A stretch of DNA of 6,532 nt, taken from assembly GCA_011041895.1 (NCBI GenBank), contig DRAE01000046.1:1-6532 (forward strand), in the 5' to 3' direction. Shown here piece by piece: positions 6,303 through 6,532 of the stretch. How positions within the stretch are numbered: position 1 is the first letter of the stretch; each line of letters starts with the position of its first letter. A program made the translations under genes and the position numbers. The notes below the pieces were generated by a model. It was not told the DNA's origin, searched no databases, and saw nothing but the letters and a program-made list of their open reading frames with translations. The DNA is from Candidatus Bathyarchaeota archaeon (GTDB lineage: Archaea > Thermoproteota > DRAE01).

Positions 6303-6532
6303 ATGCAGGGGAAACTTCATCCAAGGCTACTTGCAAAATACATTTTCAAGAGAGTAGGTTTCAGAGACCCAGATGTTTTGATAGGGCCATCCTATGGAGA
6401 AGATGCAGCCATAATCAAGGTTGAGAACACTAAGCTGATAGCTGTACACGCGGACCCCATTACAGGGGCAGTATCCAACATTGGAAAACTTGCAGTTAAC
6501 ATTGCATGCAATGACATAGCGGTTAGAGGAGC
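6303..6532 (+). CDS. AIR synthase-related protein (HypE/PurM/ThiL superfamily), 5' part
   Basis: ATG at 6303 lies 1 nt after the M20 stop and the frame is open to the window end (76 codons). The start MQGKLHPRLLAKYIF, then GPSYGEDAAII (about 28-38), HADPITGA and GKLAVNIACNDIAVRG, fits the N-terminal ATP-binding half of the AIR-synthase superfamily, where GEDAA and NDIAxxG bind nucleotide and metal. The exact form is close to archaeal proteins often labelled HypE homologues. True HypE dehydrates S-carboxamide-HypF for hydrogenase maturation, but many archaeal relatives lie away from hydrogenases, and none is seen here. The expected full length is about 330-340 aa, so roughly a quarter is present. 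Tight spacing suggests the same operon as the two preceding genes. Confidence 0.85.
   Translation, partial: MQGKLHPRLLAKYIFKRVGFRDPDVLIGPSYGEDAAIIKVENTKLIAVHADPITGAVSNIGKLAVNIACNDIAVRG

Overview
The window looks archaeal, most likely from a Thermoproteota-like lineage. The DNA is moderately AT-rich, Arg is written mostly AGA/AGG and Ile often ATA. Intergenic spacers carry TATA-like boxes rather than bacterial -35/-10 pairs, and ribosome sites are GGTG/GGAG/GAGGGG type. The last gene resembles an archaeal AIR-synthase/HypE-like family. The lineage is an inference; no rRNA or other marker gene is present.

Layout. (1) Positions 1-59 hold what may be the first codons of a gene running leftward off the window, divergent from the next unit. 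(2) 182-1928 is a two-gene ABC-2 type exporter unit: a TTG-started ATPase with a good Shine-Dalgarno and an upstream TATA box, then a six-helix permease starting 1 nt after the ATPase stop. (3) 1929-4021 is a phosphoenolpyruvate carboxykinase (PEPCK) locus. The catalytic core is intact and belongs to the ATP-type PEPCK superfamily, although archaeal PEPCKs are classically GTP-type. Its 5' region is odd: a 53-codon protein-like ORF (1969-2130) lies in another frame, then an imperfect inverted repeat (2133-2152 with 2227-2242) encloses an AT-rich 74-nt loop, and the 3' arm buries the likely ribosome site and ATG of PEPCK. (4) 4022-4250 is a spacer with a T-rich probable terminator and candidate promoters. 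(5) 4251-6532 is a tight three-gene run: a RimK-like ATP-grasp amino-acid ligase, an M20 (ArgE/DapE-type) metallohydrolase 5 nt later, and, after 1 nt, the 5' end of an AIR-synthase-related gene cut by the window edge.

How the genes fit together. The exporter pair is a self-contained membrane unit. PEPCK would interconvert oxaloacetate and PEP for gluconeogenesis or anaplerosis. In the ligase/hydrolase/AIR-synthase run, one enzyme makes an ATP-driven amide bond to an amino acid and the next hydrolyses an amide bond. This resembles the logic of amino-group-protected lysine/ornithine biosynthesis, but neither a LysW carrier nor the other lys/arg genes are visible, so the pathway is open. The most interesting spot is the PEPCK 5' region. 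It can be read as a leader ORF plus a start-sequestering hairpin, as a frameshifted N-terminal extension, or, less likely, as a bulge-helix-type intron.
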